Under the pieces are notes generated by a model. It had not been told where the DNA came from and ran no database searches. It worked only from the letters and a program-made list of their open reading frames with translations. Source: Mycobacterium terramassiliense (GTDB lineage: Bacteria; Actinomycetota; Actinomycetes; Mycobacteriales; Mycobacteriaceae). Taken from it: a stretch of 64,000 nt of DNA. The stretch spans positions 1,523,772 through 1,587,771 of the forward strand of contig NZ_LT717701.1 of assembly GCF_900157385.1 (NCBI RefSeq), in the 5' to 3' direction. The position numbers and the translations under genes are program-made. Of this stretch, positions 15,617 to 24,257 are shown piece after piece; positions within the stretch are counted from its first letter, which is position 1; each line of letters opens with the position of its first letter.

Positions 15617-17028
15617 GGGCTCGCACCTTTCAACAACAAGTCCAGGGTGGCCCGCGCCCCGCGGGCGTGCAACGAATCCAGCGCGTGGCGGTAGGCCTCG
15701 ACGAAGCGGGGCTGCTGCGCGAGATCGCCGAACAGGTCCGCGTTCTCGATGAAGGCGGTCGGGTGCTGTCGCTGCGCCCGAGCCGCGGCCATCAGCGAGT
15801 CCGCCATGTTGTCGACGACCTCGATCGTGCCGCCCCGCTCGTCGACCCCCTCGGCGTAGCGCGCCCAACTCGCGACGGTCGCCGCCGCCAGCCCGACGGG
15901 ACCCCCGGTGCGCAGGTTGTCGCGGATCACCGGAAGCAGCCATGTCGGGATGCGGTCGGAGGAGTAGGCGCACAACCGGGCAACGGTGTCACGCACCCCG
16001 GGGTTGGCGAAGCGCTCGATGAGCCCGCGGGTGTAGGCCCGCAGGTCGATGCCGGGGACGGCGCGCAGCGTCGGCACGGCCTCGGAATCGAAGTAGGCCA
16101 ACAGGAATTCGGCCAGCAGCGGGTCGCGCGCCGCGTCGTGCACCATGCGGTAGCCACACAGCGCCGCGAAGTAGCACAGGCACTGGTGTCCGGCGTTGAG
16201 CAGGCGCAGCTTCATCGCCTCGTACGGGGCCACGTCGTCGACCAACAGCACGCCCGCCTCGTCCAGCGGCGGTCGGCCGTCGGCGAAATCGTCCTCGAGC
16301 ACCCACGCGGCGAACGCCTCGGCCAGCACCGGCCACTCGTCGGCGACGCCGAAGTCGCGCTCCACGGCGGCCACGATGTCGGGCGTGGTGACCGGCGTGA
16401 TGCGGTCCACCATCGAGCACGGGAACCGCGCGTTCTCGGCGACCCAGTCGGCCAGACCGGGGCGGAGCAGCTCGGCGTGCGCAAGGACGGCGCGGCGCGC
16501 GACGTCGCCGTTGTGTTCGATGTTGTCGCACGAGACGATCGTCGGGGCCGCGATGCCACGGTCCCGACGGCGGGCCAGGGCCTCGGCGAGCAGGCCGAAA
16601 ACCGAGCCCGGGTCTCTGATCCGGTAGCCGCCCTCGGTGATGGTCATCGAGACGATGCGGGTCGTGGGCGCGGCCAGCCGCTCGATAGTCGCCGCGGGAT
16701 CGTCGGGCGCGTAGCGGTAGTCCACGATCGAGCCGATCACCCGCGCCTGGCGGTTGCCGCCGGGATCCTCCAAGATCAGCGTGTACAGATTGTCCTGGGC
16801 ACACAGCACGTCGCGCATCCGGCGGTCGGCCGGCAGCACGCCGATGCCGCAGATGCCCCATTCCCGCGCCATACCCCGCTCGAGCAGGCTGTCGAGGTAG
16901 GCGGCCTGATGGGCGCGGTGAAACCCCCCGACCCCGACGTGGGCGATGCCGACCACGACGCCGTCGCGGTCATAGCTCGGTGCCGCGATCGGCAGCCGCC
17001 CCAGGGTGGCGCTGCTCAGCCGGACCAC
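15613..17028 (-). CDS. Polyol (mannitol-type) long-chain dehydrogenase
   Basis: About 471 residues of the mannitol dehydrogenase/fructuronate reductase family. It has the N-terminal Rossmann motif GIAHVGVGGFHRAHQAAYLD. The catalytic motif K-x5-N-x3-H lies in MKLRLLNAGHQCLCYFA. The reaction expected is NAD-dependent oxidation of mannitol, arabinitol or sorbitol to the ketose. The start is uncertain: GTG at 17028 (VVRLSSATLGRL) fits the family N-terminus, while the frame is open to an ATG at 17085. It is translationally coupled to the downstream PfkB kinase, giving a two-step polyol-to-ketose-phosphate route. No transporter is nearby. The pair sits between ku and ligD and seems to be an insertion relative to the tubercle bacillus. 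Confidence 0.88.
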   Translation of the reverse strand: MVRLSSATLGRLPIAAPSYDRDGVVVGIAHVGVGGFHRAHQAAYLDSLLERGMAREWGICGIGVLPADRRMRDVLCAQDNLYTLILEDPGGNRQARVIGSIVDYRYAPDDPAATIERLAAPTTRIVSMTITEGGYRIRDPGSVFGLLAEALARRRDRGIAAPTIVSCDNIEHNGDVARRAVLAHAELLRPGLADWVAENARFPCSMVDRITPVTTPDIVAAVERDFGVADEWPVLAEAFAAWVLEDDFADGRPPLDEAGVLLVDDVAPYEAMKLRLLNAGHQCLCYFAALCGYRMVHDAARDPLLAEFLLAYFDSEAVPTLRAVPGIDLRAYTRGLIERFANPGVRDTVARLCAYSSDRIPTWLLPVIRDNLRTGGPVGLAAATVASWARYAEGVDERGGTIEVVDNMADSLMAAARAQRQHPTAFIENADLFGDLAQQPRFVEAYRHALDSLHARGARATLDLLLKGASP

Positions 17029-17176
17029 GGTGACACCGTACTTCCTGGTGCCGGCGCCCGGGCCCCAAGCGCGCGGACCATGCACCGCGCCCGGATTTGA
17101 TAGCGCATGCGCTACCGCTTTCGGGATTCACTCACTCCCCGCCCAACGAGGCCCGCCCACGACGTACGTTGACATC

Positions 17177-19459
17177 ATGGCTGCAACGGCACCGGCCCGG
17201 GTCAAGCTGACCAACGCCGACAAGGTGCTGTATCCGGCGACGGAGGACGGCCAAAGGGCCGTCACAAAAGGGGACGTCTTCGACTACTACACCCGCATCG
17301 CCGGCGTGATGCTGCCGCACATCGCCGGACGCGCGGCCACCCGCAAGCGCTGGCCCAACGGCGTCGAGCAGGAGTCGTTCTTCGAAAAGCAGCTGGCGTC
17401 CTCGGCGCCGGAGTGGTTGCCGCGGGCCAGCGTCACCCATCGCTCCGGGACGACGACCTATCCGATCATCGACAGCCCCGACGGGCTGGCCTGGATCGCG
17501 CAGCAGGCCGCGCTGGAGGTGCACGTGCCGCAGTGGCGGTTCGTCGCCGAGTGGACCCGAAGCAAGGCCGAGCAGCTCAAGCCCGGCCCGGCAACCCGTT
17601 TGGTGTTCGACCTCGACCCCGGCGAGGGTGTGACGATGCCCCAGCTGTGCGAGGTGGCCCATGCCGTGCGGGAGCTGATGAGCGATATCGGCCTCACCCT
17701 TTTCCCGCTCACCAGCGGAAGCAAGGGTTTGCACCTCTATGCGCCGCTGGACAACCCGGTCAGCAGCAAGGGTGCCACGGTGTTGGCCAAACGCGTTGCC
17801 CAGCAACTGGAGCAGTCGATGCCCAAGCTGGTCACCTCGACCATGACCAAGAGCCTGCGGGCCGGCAAGGTGTTTCTCGACTGGAGCCAGAACAACGGCT
17901 CCAAGACCACCATCGCGCCGTACTCGCTGCGCGGGCGCGAACAGCCGACGGTCGCGGCGCCGCGCACCTGGGAGGAGCTCGAGGATCCGGAGCTGCGGCA
18001 GCTGCGGTACGCCGAGGTGCTCGACCGCGTGGCGCGCGACGGCGACTTCTTGGCTCCGCTGGATGTGGGCGCCCCCGTCAGCGACCGGCTCAGCAAGTAC
18101 CGCAGCATGCGAGACGCGTCGAAGACTCCCGAGCCGGTGCCCGCCGGGAAACCCGTTACCGGTCAGGGGAATACGTTCGTCATCCAGGAACACCACGCCC
18201 GCCGGCTGCATTACGACTTCCGGCTGGAGCGCGACGGTGTGCTGGTGTCATGGGCGGTGCCGAAGAACCTGCCCGAGACCACGTCGGTCAACCACCTGGC
18301 GGTGCACACCGAGGATCATCCGCTGGAATACGGCGCATTCGAGGGAAACATCCCCAAGGGCGAGTACGGCGCCGGCAAGGTCGTGATCTGGGATTCCGGC
18401 ACCTACGAGGCCGAGAAGTTCAACGACGACGAGGTCATCGTCAACCTGCACGGCAACCGGATCTCCGGGCGCTACGCGCTGATTCAGACCAACGGCGAGC
18501 AGTGGCTGGCGCACCGGATGAAGGATCAGAAGGTCTTCGACTTCGACTCCATCACCCCGATGCTCGCCTCGGAGGGCTCGGTGGTCGCCCTCAAGTCCGG
18601 TCAGTGGGCATTCGAAGGCAAGTGGGACGGCTACCGGATCTTGGTGGAGGCCGATCACGGCGACTTGCGGATCCGGTCCCGCCGCGGCCGCGAAGTCACC
18701 AAGGAATATCCCCAATTGCGTTCGCTTGCGGCCGATTTGGCCGACCATCACGTCGTGCTGGATGGCGAGGCGGTCATATTGGACGACAACGGGGTGCCCA
18801 GCTTCCACGAAATGCAGAACCGGGGTCGCGGTGCCCGCATCGAATACTGGGCATTCGACCTGCTCTACCTGGACGGCCGCTCGCTGCTGCGGGCGCGCTA
18901 CCGAGATCGGCGCAAGCTGCTGGAAACCCTTGCCGGCGCTGGCAATCTGATCGTTCCCGACCTGCTGCCCGGTGATGGCGCGCAGGCTCTGGCGCACTCA
19001 CAGAAGCATGGCTGGGAGGGCGTGGTCGCCAAGAAGCGCGACGCCACGTATCAGCCGGGACGGCGTTCGGCGTCGTGGATCAAGGACAAGAACTGGAACA
19101 CCCAGGAGGTCGTCATCGGCGGCTGGAAGGCCGGGGAAGGCGGGCGCACCAGCGGCATCGGTTCGCTGCTGATGGGCATCCCGACGCCCGGCGGGCTGCA
19201 CTTCGCCGGGCGCGTCGGCACCGGCTTCACCGAGCGGGACCTGGCGAAGCTGAAGAAGACGCTGGCGCCGCTGCAGACCGACCAGTCGCCCTTCGACCCG
19301 CCGCTCCCCAGGAGCGAGGCGCGCGGGGTGACGTACGTCGAGCCGGTCCTGGTCGGCGAGGTGCGCTACAGCGAGTGGACCCCGGATAACCGGTTGCGCC
19401 AATCGAGTTGGCGCGGGCTGCGGCCGGACAAGAAACCAAGTGAGGTGGTGCGCGAGTGA
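17177..19459 (+). CDS. ligD: Multifunctional NHEJ DNA ligase LigD
   Basis: A 760-residue enzyme, domains in the mycobacterial order polymerase-phosphoesterase-ligase. The polymerase metal residues are Asp145 and Asp147 (VFDLDPGEG) and Asp235 (VFLDWSQN). The phosphoesterase has HHARRLHYDFRLERDG and the HTEDHPLEY histidine segment. The ligase nucleotidyl lysine is Lys482 in FEGKWDGYR, with the OB-fold end RQSSWRGLRPDKKPSEVVRE. It fills, trims and seals double-strand breaks held by Ku. The ATG at 17177 (MAATAPARVKLTNADKVLYP) fits the family; the open frame further upstream is not translated. It ends in a four-base overlap with the next gene. It matches Rv0938. Confidence 0.97.
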   Translation: MAATAPARVKLTNADKVLYPATEDGQRAVTKGDVFDYYTRIAGVMLPHIAGRAATRKRWPNGVEQESFFEKQLASSAPEWLPRASVTHRSGTTTYPIIDSPDGLAWIAQQAALEVHVPQWRFVAEWTRSKAEQLKPGPATRLVFDLDPGEGVTMPQLCEVAHAVRELMSDIGLTLFPLTSGSKGLHLYAPLDNPVSSKGATVLAKRVAQQLEQSMPKLVTSTMTKSLRAGKVFLDWSQNNGSKTTIAPYSLRGREQPTVAAPRTWEELEDPELRQLRYAEVLDRVARDGDFLAPLDVGAPVSDRLSKYRSMRDASKTPEPVPAGKPVTGQGNTFVIQEHHARRLHYDFRLERDGVLVSWAVPKNLPETTSVNHLAVHTEDHPLEYGAFEGNIPKGEYGAGKVVIWDSGTYEAEKFNDDEVIVNLHGNRISGRYALIQTNGEQWLAHRMKDQKVFDFDSITPMLASEGSVVALKSGQWAFEGKWDGYRILVEADHGDLRIRSRRGREVTKEYPQLRSLAADLADHHVVLDGEAVILDDNGVPSFHEMQNRGRGARIEYWAFDLLYLDGRSLLRARYRDRRKLLETLAGAGNLIVPDLLPGDGAQALAHSQKHGWEGVVAKKRDATYQPGRRSASWIKDKNWNTQEVVIGGWKAGEGGRTSGIGSLLMGIPTPGGLHFAGRVGTGFTERDLAKLKKTLAPLQTDQSPFDPPLPRSEARGVTYVEPVLVGEVRYSEWTPDNRLRQSSWRGLRPDKKPSEVVRE

Positions 19460-21396
19460 AGTGGGTGACCTTCCACGGGGACGACGGCGAACGCGTCGGC
19501 GTCCTGTCCGGTGCGGACATTTACGCGACGCCATCCGGGGTGACGCTGCTCGAGCTGATCGGGCGCGGCGTCGACGGGCTGCGCGAGGCCGGCGAGGACG
19601 CGTTGCGGTCCCCGTCCGCGGTGGCGCGGCTCGACCGGGTGAGATTGCTGGCGCCGATCCCGCGCCCGCCGTCGATCCGGGACTCCTTGTGCTTCCTGGA
19701 CCACATGCGCAACTGCCAGGCGGCGCTGGGCGCCGGGCGGGCTCTCGCCGACACCTGGTACCGCATTCCCGCCTTCTATTTTGCCTGTCCGGCAACCGTT
19801 TTGGGCCCCTACGACGACGCCCCCATGGCGCCCGGGAGCGCTTGGCAGGACTTCGAATTGGAGATCGCCGCGGTCATCGGCACCGCCGGCAGCGATCTGA
19901 CCGTCGAGGAAGCCGAACGCGCCATCGTCGGCTACACCATCTTCAACGACTGGTCAGCGCGCGATCTGCAGCAGCTGGAGGGCCAACTCGCGATCGGGCA
20001 GGGCAAGGGCAAGGACAGCGGGGTCACGCTGGGCCCGTACCTGGTCACGCCCGACGAGCTGGAGCCGCACCGCCGTGACGGCAAGCTCGACTTGCAGGTG
20101 ACGGCACTGGTCAACGACACCGTGATCGGTTCGGGGTCGACCGCCCAGATGGACTGGACCTTCGGTGAAATCATCTCCTACGTCTCGCGCGGCGTGATGC
20201 TCACTCCCGGCGACGTCATCGGCTCGGGGACCGTGCCGACCTGCACGCTCGTCGAGCACCTCAATCCCGCTGCGCTGGAATCGTTTCCCGGCTGGCTGCG
20301 GCACGGCGACGTCGTCACGCTGCGCGTCGAGGGCCTGGGGGAGACGCGGCAGACCGTGCGCTCCAGGCGCGCGCCGCACCCGCTGCCCGCCCGGCCGAAC
20401 CCGGACGCCGCACCCGCCCCCGCGCGGGTCAACCACGCTCCCGCGAAGGTCCCGTACACCCGTGGCCTGCACAAGGTCGCCGACCGGGTGTGGGCATGGA
20501 CGCTGCCCGACGGGGGCTACGGGTGGAGCAACGCCGGGCTGGTGGCCGGCGACGGCGCGTCGCTGCTCGTCGACACGCTGTTCGACTTGGCGCTGACCCG
20601 CGAGATGCTCGACGCGATGAGGCCCATCACCGAGGCCGCGCCCATCACCGACGCTTTGATCACCCACTCCAACGGCGACCACACCCACGGCAACCAACTG
20701 CTCGACGCGTCGGTGCGCATCCTCGCCGCCCGGGGCACCGCCGAGGAGATCGCGCACGGGATGGCGCCCGAGATGCTGGCCATGGTGCAGACCGCCAACC
20801 TCGGTCCGGTCGCGACCCCGTACGCGCGGGATCGGTTCGGGCACTTCGAATTCGGCGGCATCACGCTGCGCAACGCCGACCAGACGTTCGACTACGAGCT
20901 CACGATCGACGTCGGCGGCCGGCGGGTCGACATGCTCAACCTGGGTCCGGCGCACACCGCCGCGGACTCGGTGGTGCACGTGCCCGACGCGGGGGTGTTG
21001 TTCGGCGGCGACCTGCTCTTCATCGGCTGCACCCCGATCGTGTGGGCCGGGCCGATCGCCAACTGGATCAGGGCCTGCGACGTGATGATCGCTCTGGACG
21101 CGCCGATCGTGGTGCCAGGCCACGGCCCCGTCACCGATCCCGATGGGATCCGCGCCGTCCGTGGCTACCTCGCCCATGTCGCCGCGCACGCCGAGGACGC
21201 TCACCGCAGGGGGCTGTCGTGGGCCGAGGCCGCGGACACCATCGAGCTCGGCGAGTACGCGACGTGGCTGGACGCCGAGCGGGTCGTCGTCAACGTCTAC
21301 CAGCGCTACCGCGAACTCGACCCCGGCACACCACCATTGGAGGTCATGGCGCTGCTGGTCATGCAGGCGGAGTGGCTCGCCAGGCGGTCCGGGTGA
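19456..21396 (+). CDS. Fusion of fumarylacetoacetate-hydrolase-like and metallo-beta-lactamase-like domains
   Basis: A 646-residue protein similar in size to Rv0939. Residues 1-300 form a FAH-type domain (YDDAPMAPGSAWQDFELEIA, then NDWSARDLQQLE), a family that hydrolyses or decarboxylates beta-diketo acids with Mg2+. After a proline-rich linker (about 305-330), residues 335-646 form a metallo-beta-lactamase fold with THSNGDHTHGN (HxxxDH), LGPAHTAADS, FGGDLLF and VPGHGPVTD, so its metal site looks complete. The GTG start overlaps the ligD stop by four bases, so translation is coupled to a DNA repair gene. The substrate is unknown, and whether this enzyme assists repair or simply shares the mRNA is open. 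Confidence 0.85.
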   Translation: MKWVTFHGDDGERVGVLSGADIYATPSGVTLLELIGRGVDGLREAGEDALRSPSAVARLDRVRLLAPIPRPPSIRDSLCFLDHMRNCQAALGAGRALADTWYRIPAFYFACPATVLGPYDDAPMAPGSAWQDFELEIAAVIGTAGSDLTVEEAERAIVGYTIFNDWSARDLQQLEGQLAIGQGKGKDSGVTLGPYLVTPDELEPHRRDGKLDLQVTALVNDTVIGSGSTAQMDWTFGEIISYVSRGVMLTPGDVIGSGTVPTCTLVEHLNPAALESFPGWLRHGDVVTLRVEGLGETRQTVRSRRAPHPLPARPNPDAAPAPARVNHAPAKVPYTRGLHKVADRVWAWTLPDGGYGWSNAGLVAGDGASLLVDTLFDLALTREMLDAMRPITEAAPITDALITHSNGDHTHGNQLLDASVRILAARGTAEEIAHGMAPEMLAMVQTANLGPVATPYARDRFGHFEFGGITLRNADQTFDYELTIDVGGRRVDMLNLGPAHTAADSVVHVPDAGVLFGGDLLFIGCTPIVWAGPIANWIRACDVMIALDAPIVVPGHGPVTDPDGIRAVRGYLAHVAAHAEDAHRRGLSWAEAADTIELGEYATWLDAERVVVNVYQRYRELDPGTPPLEVMALLVMQAEWLARRSG

Positions 21397-21459
21397 CCGC
21401 GAGAGTGCAACCGGCAACACGTTTCCCGAGAACCGCCGTCGGCGCTTGCACTTTCGCGG
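21397..21459. terminator. Long stem-loop between convergent genes
   Basis: A 14-bp stem, CCGCGAGAGTGCAA (21397-21410) with TTGCACTTTCGCGG (21446-21459), has one G-U type position. It fills the whole gap between the stop codons of the fusion enzyme and the convergent methyltransferase. There is no U tract, as is common for mycobacterial hairpin terminators. Confidence 0.55.
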
Positions 21460-22377
21460 CTAGGCCCGGATCGCCCGCACGAAACTGATCGTCGCCGCCG
21501 GGCCCTGCTGCTCGGTCTCGTCGAGTCCCGGCAGGCCGGCCGCGGCGAACAGGTCGGTGAGCACGAATGTGGTGGTGTCCCAGCCGTCGGCGCGCAGATG
21601 AGCGGCGACGTCGGTGTGCTCGCCCGGGTAGGTCAGGGCGGCGATGTCCATGTCGAGGCCGTGCCGTCGCCAGCCCTCGGCCGTCCGCCGCGCCTGCTCC
21701 TGCGATTGCTCCGAACCGTCGTTGAGCGACCCGAAGTCGGCGGCGAATCGGCTGCCCTCCGCGGACAGCGGGGTGATCGCGTCCAGCAAGCGAATTTCTG
21801 CCTCCGGCGGGAGAAAACCGATGAGCACGCCCTCGGCCAACCACGCCGTGGGCCGCGCAGGGTCGAAGCCGGCCTCCTGCAGCGCCGCGGGCCAATCGTC
21901 CCGCAGATCGATGCCGATCGTGCGGAGCTCGGCGGTCGGGGCGGCGCCGACCTCCGCGAGCGTCGCGGTCTTGAACGCGATCACCTCGGGCTGATCGATC
22001 TCATACACCGTCGTCCCGGCCGGCCACGCGAGTCGATACGGGCGGGCGTCCAACCCGGACGCCACGATCACGATCTGGCGCACCCCCTCCTTGCCGGCGG
22101 CGGCGAAGTAGTCGTCATAGAAGCGGGCGCGGGCGGCGAATGTGTCGACGATGCGGGGAAATCCGACGCCCGTCTCGAGCTCGTCCGAATCGAGCTCGCC
22201 GCTGGCCAACTTGGTGAACACGTCCAGCCCGACGGCGCGGACCAGCGGCTCGGCGTACTCGTCGGTGATCACCGGCTGCGGCCTCCGGGTCGCGGCCGCT
22301 CGCGCGGCGGCGACCATGGTGGCCGTGGCCCCGACGCTGTTGGCCAGGTCCCAGGTGTCACCCTCGGTTCGTGCCAT
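21460..22377 (-). CDS. SAM-dependent methyltransferase, mycobacterial TIGR00027 family
   Basis: A 305-residue member of the large mycobacterial putative methyltransferase family (leucine carboxyl methyltransferase-like fold). It has the typical start MARTEGDTWDLANSVGATATMVA, shown here as two parts: MARTEGDTWDL and ANSVGATATMVA. The SAM-binding segment is QIVIVASGLDARPYRLAW, then VYEIDQPEVI and WLAEGVLIGFLPPEA. Substrates of this family are mostly unknown; many sit in lipid loci. The ATG at 22377 follows GAAGGAG by five bases. It is convergent with the fusion enzyme and divergent from the crotonase gene, which begins 75 bp away. Confidence 0.9.
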   Translation of the reverse strand: MARTEGDTWDLANSVGATATMVAAARAAATRRPQPVITDEYAEPLVRAVGLDVFTKLASGELDSDELETGVGFPRIVDTFAARARFYDDYFAAAGKEGVRQIVIVASGLDARPYRLAWPAGTTVYEIDQPEVIAFKTATLAEVGAAPTAELRTIGIDLRDDWPAALQEAGFDPARPTAWLAEGVLIGFLPPEAEIRLLDAITPLSAEGSRFAADFGSLNDGSEQSQEQARRTAEGWRRHGLDMDIAALTYPGEHTDVAAHLRADGWDTTTFVLTDLFAAAGLPGLDETEQQGPAATISFVRAIRA

Positions 22378-22451
22378 GGCTTCTCCTTCGTTAGGCGGCG
22401 AAACCACGGTATGCCTCCTCGGTAAAAACCCATGTCCCCTACGGTTTGGTT

Positions 22452-23258
22452 ATGCCCGCAGTGGAATTCGAAACTTTCGAGGACAACATCGCCCGCATCA
22501 CGCTGAACCGGCCCGAGCGGCTGAACGCGATCGACGGAGCGCTGATCGACGGCGTGGACGACGCCCTGGATGAGCTCGGCGGGGGCGACTACCGGGTCGC
22601 GATCCTGACCGGTGCCGGCCGGGGCTTTTGCGCCGGGGCCGACCTGAGCGGCACGGGCGAAGCCTGGACCAAGCCCAAACCCACCACCCCGGGGTTCAAG
22701 GTCAACTACGATAGCCAGGTTCGCCTGGCCGACTTATTCACCCGGATCTATGAGCTGCCCATCCCGGTGATCGCGGCGGTCAACGGCGTCGCGGTCGGTG
22801 GCGGGCTGGCCTTCACGCTCGTCAGCGACATCCGCGTCGCATCCGAACAGGCCCGGTTCGGGTCGGTGTTCATCAAGGCGGGCTTCTCGTCGATGGACAT
22901 GGGCACCAGTTACCTGCTGCCCAAGATCGTCGGGGCGGGCGTCGCGCGCGAGCTCATGCTCACCGGCCGCATCATCGACGCCGCCGAGGCCTATCGCATC
23001 AAGCTGGTGCACGAGGTGGTGGCGGCCGACGAGCTGATGCCGGCGGCGCTGCGCAAAGCCCGCGAGATCGCCGAGAACAACGCGTATGGCGTGTGGCAGA
23101 CCAAGATTGGGCTCAACGCGGCTCTGGACGCGCCGAGCCTGCGCCACGCCATCGAGCTGGAGAACCGCACCCAGATCCTCACCGGTTTCACCAACAATCC
23201 GGCCGAGGCGGCCAGTGCGCATATGGAAAAGCGGCAGCCCAAGTGGGATCCACTGTGA
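22452..23258 (+). CDS. Enoyl-CoA hydratase/isomerase (crotonase family)
   Basis: A 268-residue crotonase-fold enzyme acting on acyl-CoA double bonds. The CoA/oxyanion motifs are GFCAGADLSG near residue 60 and AAVNGVAVGGGLAFTLVSDIRVAS near residue 105 (first half AAVNGVAVGGGLAFTL). The segment QARFGSVFIKAGFSSMDMGTSYLLP holds a Met-Asp where a catalytic Glu or Asp is often found, so hydratase versus isomerase activity cannot be decided. The ATG at 22452 is taken; an in-frame TTG at 22446 is possible and no strong ribosome-binding site is visible. A REP-like hairpin starts directly after the stop. The neighbour is a convergent F420-type oxidoreductase. Confidence 0.88.
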   Translation: MPAVEFETFEDNIARITLNRPERLNAIDGALIDGVDDALDELGGGDYRVAILTGAGRGFCAGADLSGTGEAWTKPKPTTPGFKVNYDSQVRLADLFTRIYELPIPVIAAVNGVAVGGGLAFTLVSDIRVASEQARFGSVFIKAGFSSMDMGTSYLLPKIVGAGVARELMLTGRIIDAAEAYRIKLVHEVVAADELMPAALRKAREIAENNAYGVWQTKIGLNAALDAPSLRHAIELENRTQILTGFTNNPAEAASAHMEKRQPKWDPL

Positions 23259-23259
23259 C

Positions 23260-23315
23260 GGCGGTTGATGGCGGAGGCCCGCTTCGCCCGGCTTCGCCGC
23301 GCTTGCGACCGCCGC
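23260..23315. repeat. REP-like hairpin repeat between convergent genes
   Basis: This copy shares the core CCCGGCTTCGCCGCGCTTGC with the copies at 33825, 33883 and (slightly changed) 54079. Its ends, GGCGGTTGATGGCGG and GACCGCCGC, can pair. It fills the gap between the crotonase stop (23258) and the convergent LLM gene stop (23317), where it may act as a bidirectional terminator. Confidence 0.7.
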
Positions 23316-23316
23316 G

Positions 23317-24183
23317 TTAGACTTTCGCGATCACGTTCTCGGCGAACATCTCCAGATTGCGGATCTTGTTGTCCAGCGGTTCGTCGTCCTTGCCCATGAT
23401 GTAAGGAATGCGGAAGCCGACGATCACGTCGGTGACGCCCTTGTCCTCGAGGCGCTTGACGCCGTCCACCTTGAAGCCGTCCACCGAGATGACGTGAATC
23501 TCGAACGGCCCGGTTTTGCCCTCTTCCTCGCGGAACCGCTTGAGCTTGGCGATCAGCCCGTCGAGCTCCGCCGGGTCACCCCCGCCGTGCATCCAGCCGT
23601 CCAAACGGGCCGCGCGGCGCAGCGCGGCGTCGGCGTGCCCACCGATCAGGATGGGGATGGGCTTGGTCGGAGCCGGGGTCATCTTGGTCTTCGGGATGTC
23701 ATAGAACTCGCCGTGAAATTCGAAGTAGTCGCCCGTGGTGAGGCCCTGGATGATTTCGATGCATTCGTCCATCCGCTTGCCGCGCTTGGCAAATGGGACT
23801 CCGAGCAGCTCGTAGTCTTCGGGCCACGGGCTGGTCCCCACGCCGAATCCGACTCGGTTGTCGGTCATCGCGGCCAGGGAACCGATCTGCTTGGCCACCA
23901 GCGCCGGGGGCCGGATCGGCAGCTTGAGGACGAAGAAGTTGAACCGCAGCGTCGAGGTCACCGCACCCAACGCGGATGTCAGCACGAAGGTTTCGATGAA
24001 CTCCTTGCCGTCCAGGAACTCGCGATTTCCGTCGGGCGTGTACGGGTACTTCGAATCGGACTCGAAGGGGTAGGCGATGCTGTCGGCGATCGTCATGGCG
24101 TGGTAGCCGGCCGCCTCGGCCGCCTTGGCCAGCGGAATGTAATAGCGAAAGTCAGTCATCGCCTCTGCGTAGGTGAACCGCAC
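23317..24183 (-). CDS. LLM-class F420-dependent oxidoreductase (Rv0940c type)
   Basis: A 288-residue luciferase-fold oxidoreductase, the same length as Rv0940c. Landmarks are RFTYAEAMTDFRYYIPLAKA at the start, YHAMTIADSIAYPFESDS, LRFNFFVLKLPIRPPALVAK, DNRVGFGVGTSPWPEDYE and ILIGGHADAALRRAARLDGW. It probably transfers hydride from reduced F420 to an unknown, possibly lipid-derived, substrate. The GTG at 24183 has AGGAAGG eight bases upstream; the long upstream extension of the open frame is spurious. A perfect KstR-type operator lies 37 bp before the start, so it is probably repressed by KstR and induced during sterol/lipid catabolism. It converges on the crotonase gene. Confidence 0.93.
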   Translation of the reverse strand: MRFTYAEAMTDFRYYIPLAKAAEAAGYHAMTIADSIAYPFESDSKYPYTPDGNREFLDGKEFIETFVLTSALGAVTSTLRFNFFVLKLPIRPPALVAKQIGSLAAMTDNRVGFGVGTSPWPEDYELLGVPFAKRGKRMDECIEIIQGLTTGDYFEFHGEFYDIPKTKMTPAPTKPIPILIGGHADAALRRAARLDGWMHGGGDPAELDGLIAKLKRFREEEGKTGPFEIHVISVDGFKVDGVKRLEDKGVTDVIVGFRIPYIMGKDDEPLDNKIRNLEMFAENVIAKV

Positions 24184-24219
24184 GTCATCTGCCTTCCTCG
24201 AGGGACCGTCACACCAGAT

Positions 24220-24233
24220 TAGAACGTGTTCTA
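24220..24233. promoter_or_regulatory. KstR operator upstream of the LLM oxidoreductase
   Basis: TAGAACGTGTTCTA is a perfect 14-bp palindrome identical to the ideal KstR site. It lies 37 bp upstream of the start codon at 24183, where it would overlap promoter DNA. The same 14 bp recurs at 43527, in front of another LLM gene. Confidence 0.85.
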
Positions 24234-24257
24234 GTTTGGTCCGCAGCGGGGGCCACG

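Noticed and set aside
15586..17100. Long plus-strand open frame opposite the polyol dehydrogenase
   Set aside because: Arginine/glycine/valine-rich shadow frame of a high-GC gene; no family motifs and no ribosome-binding site.
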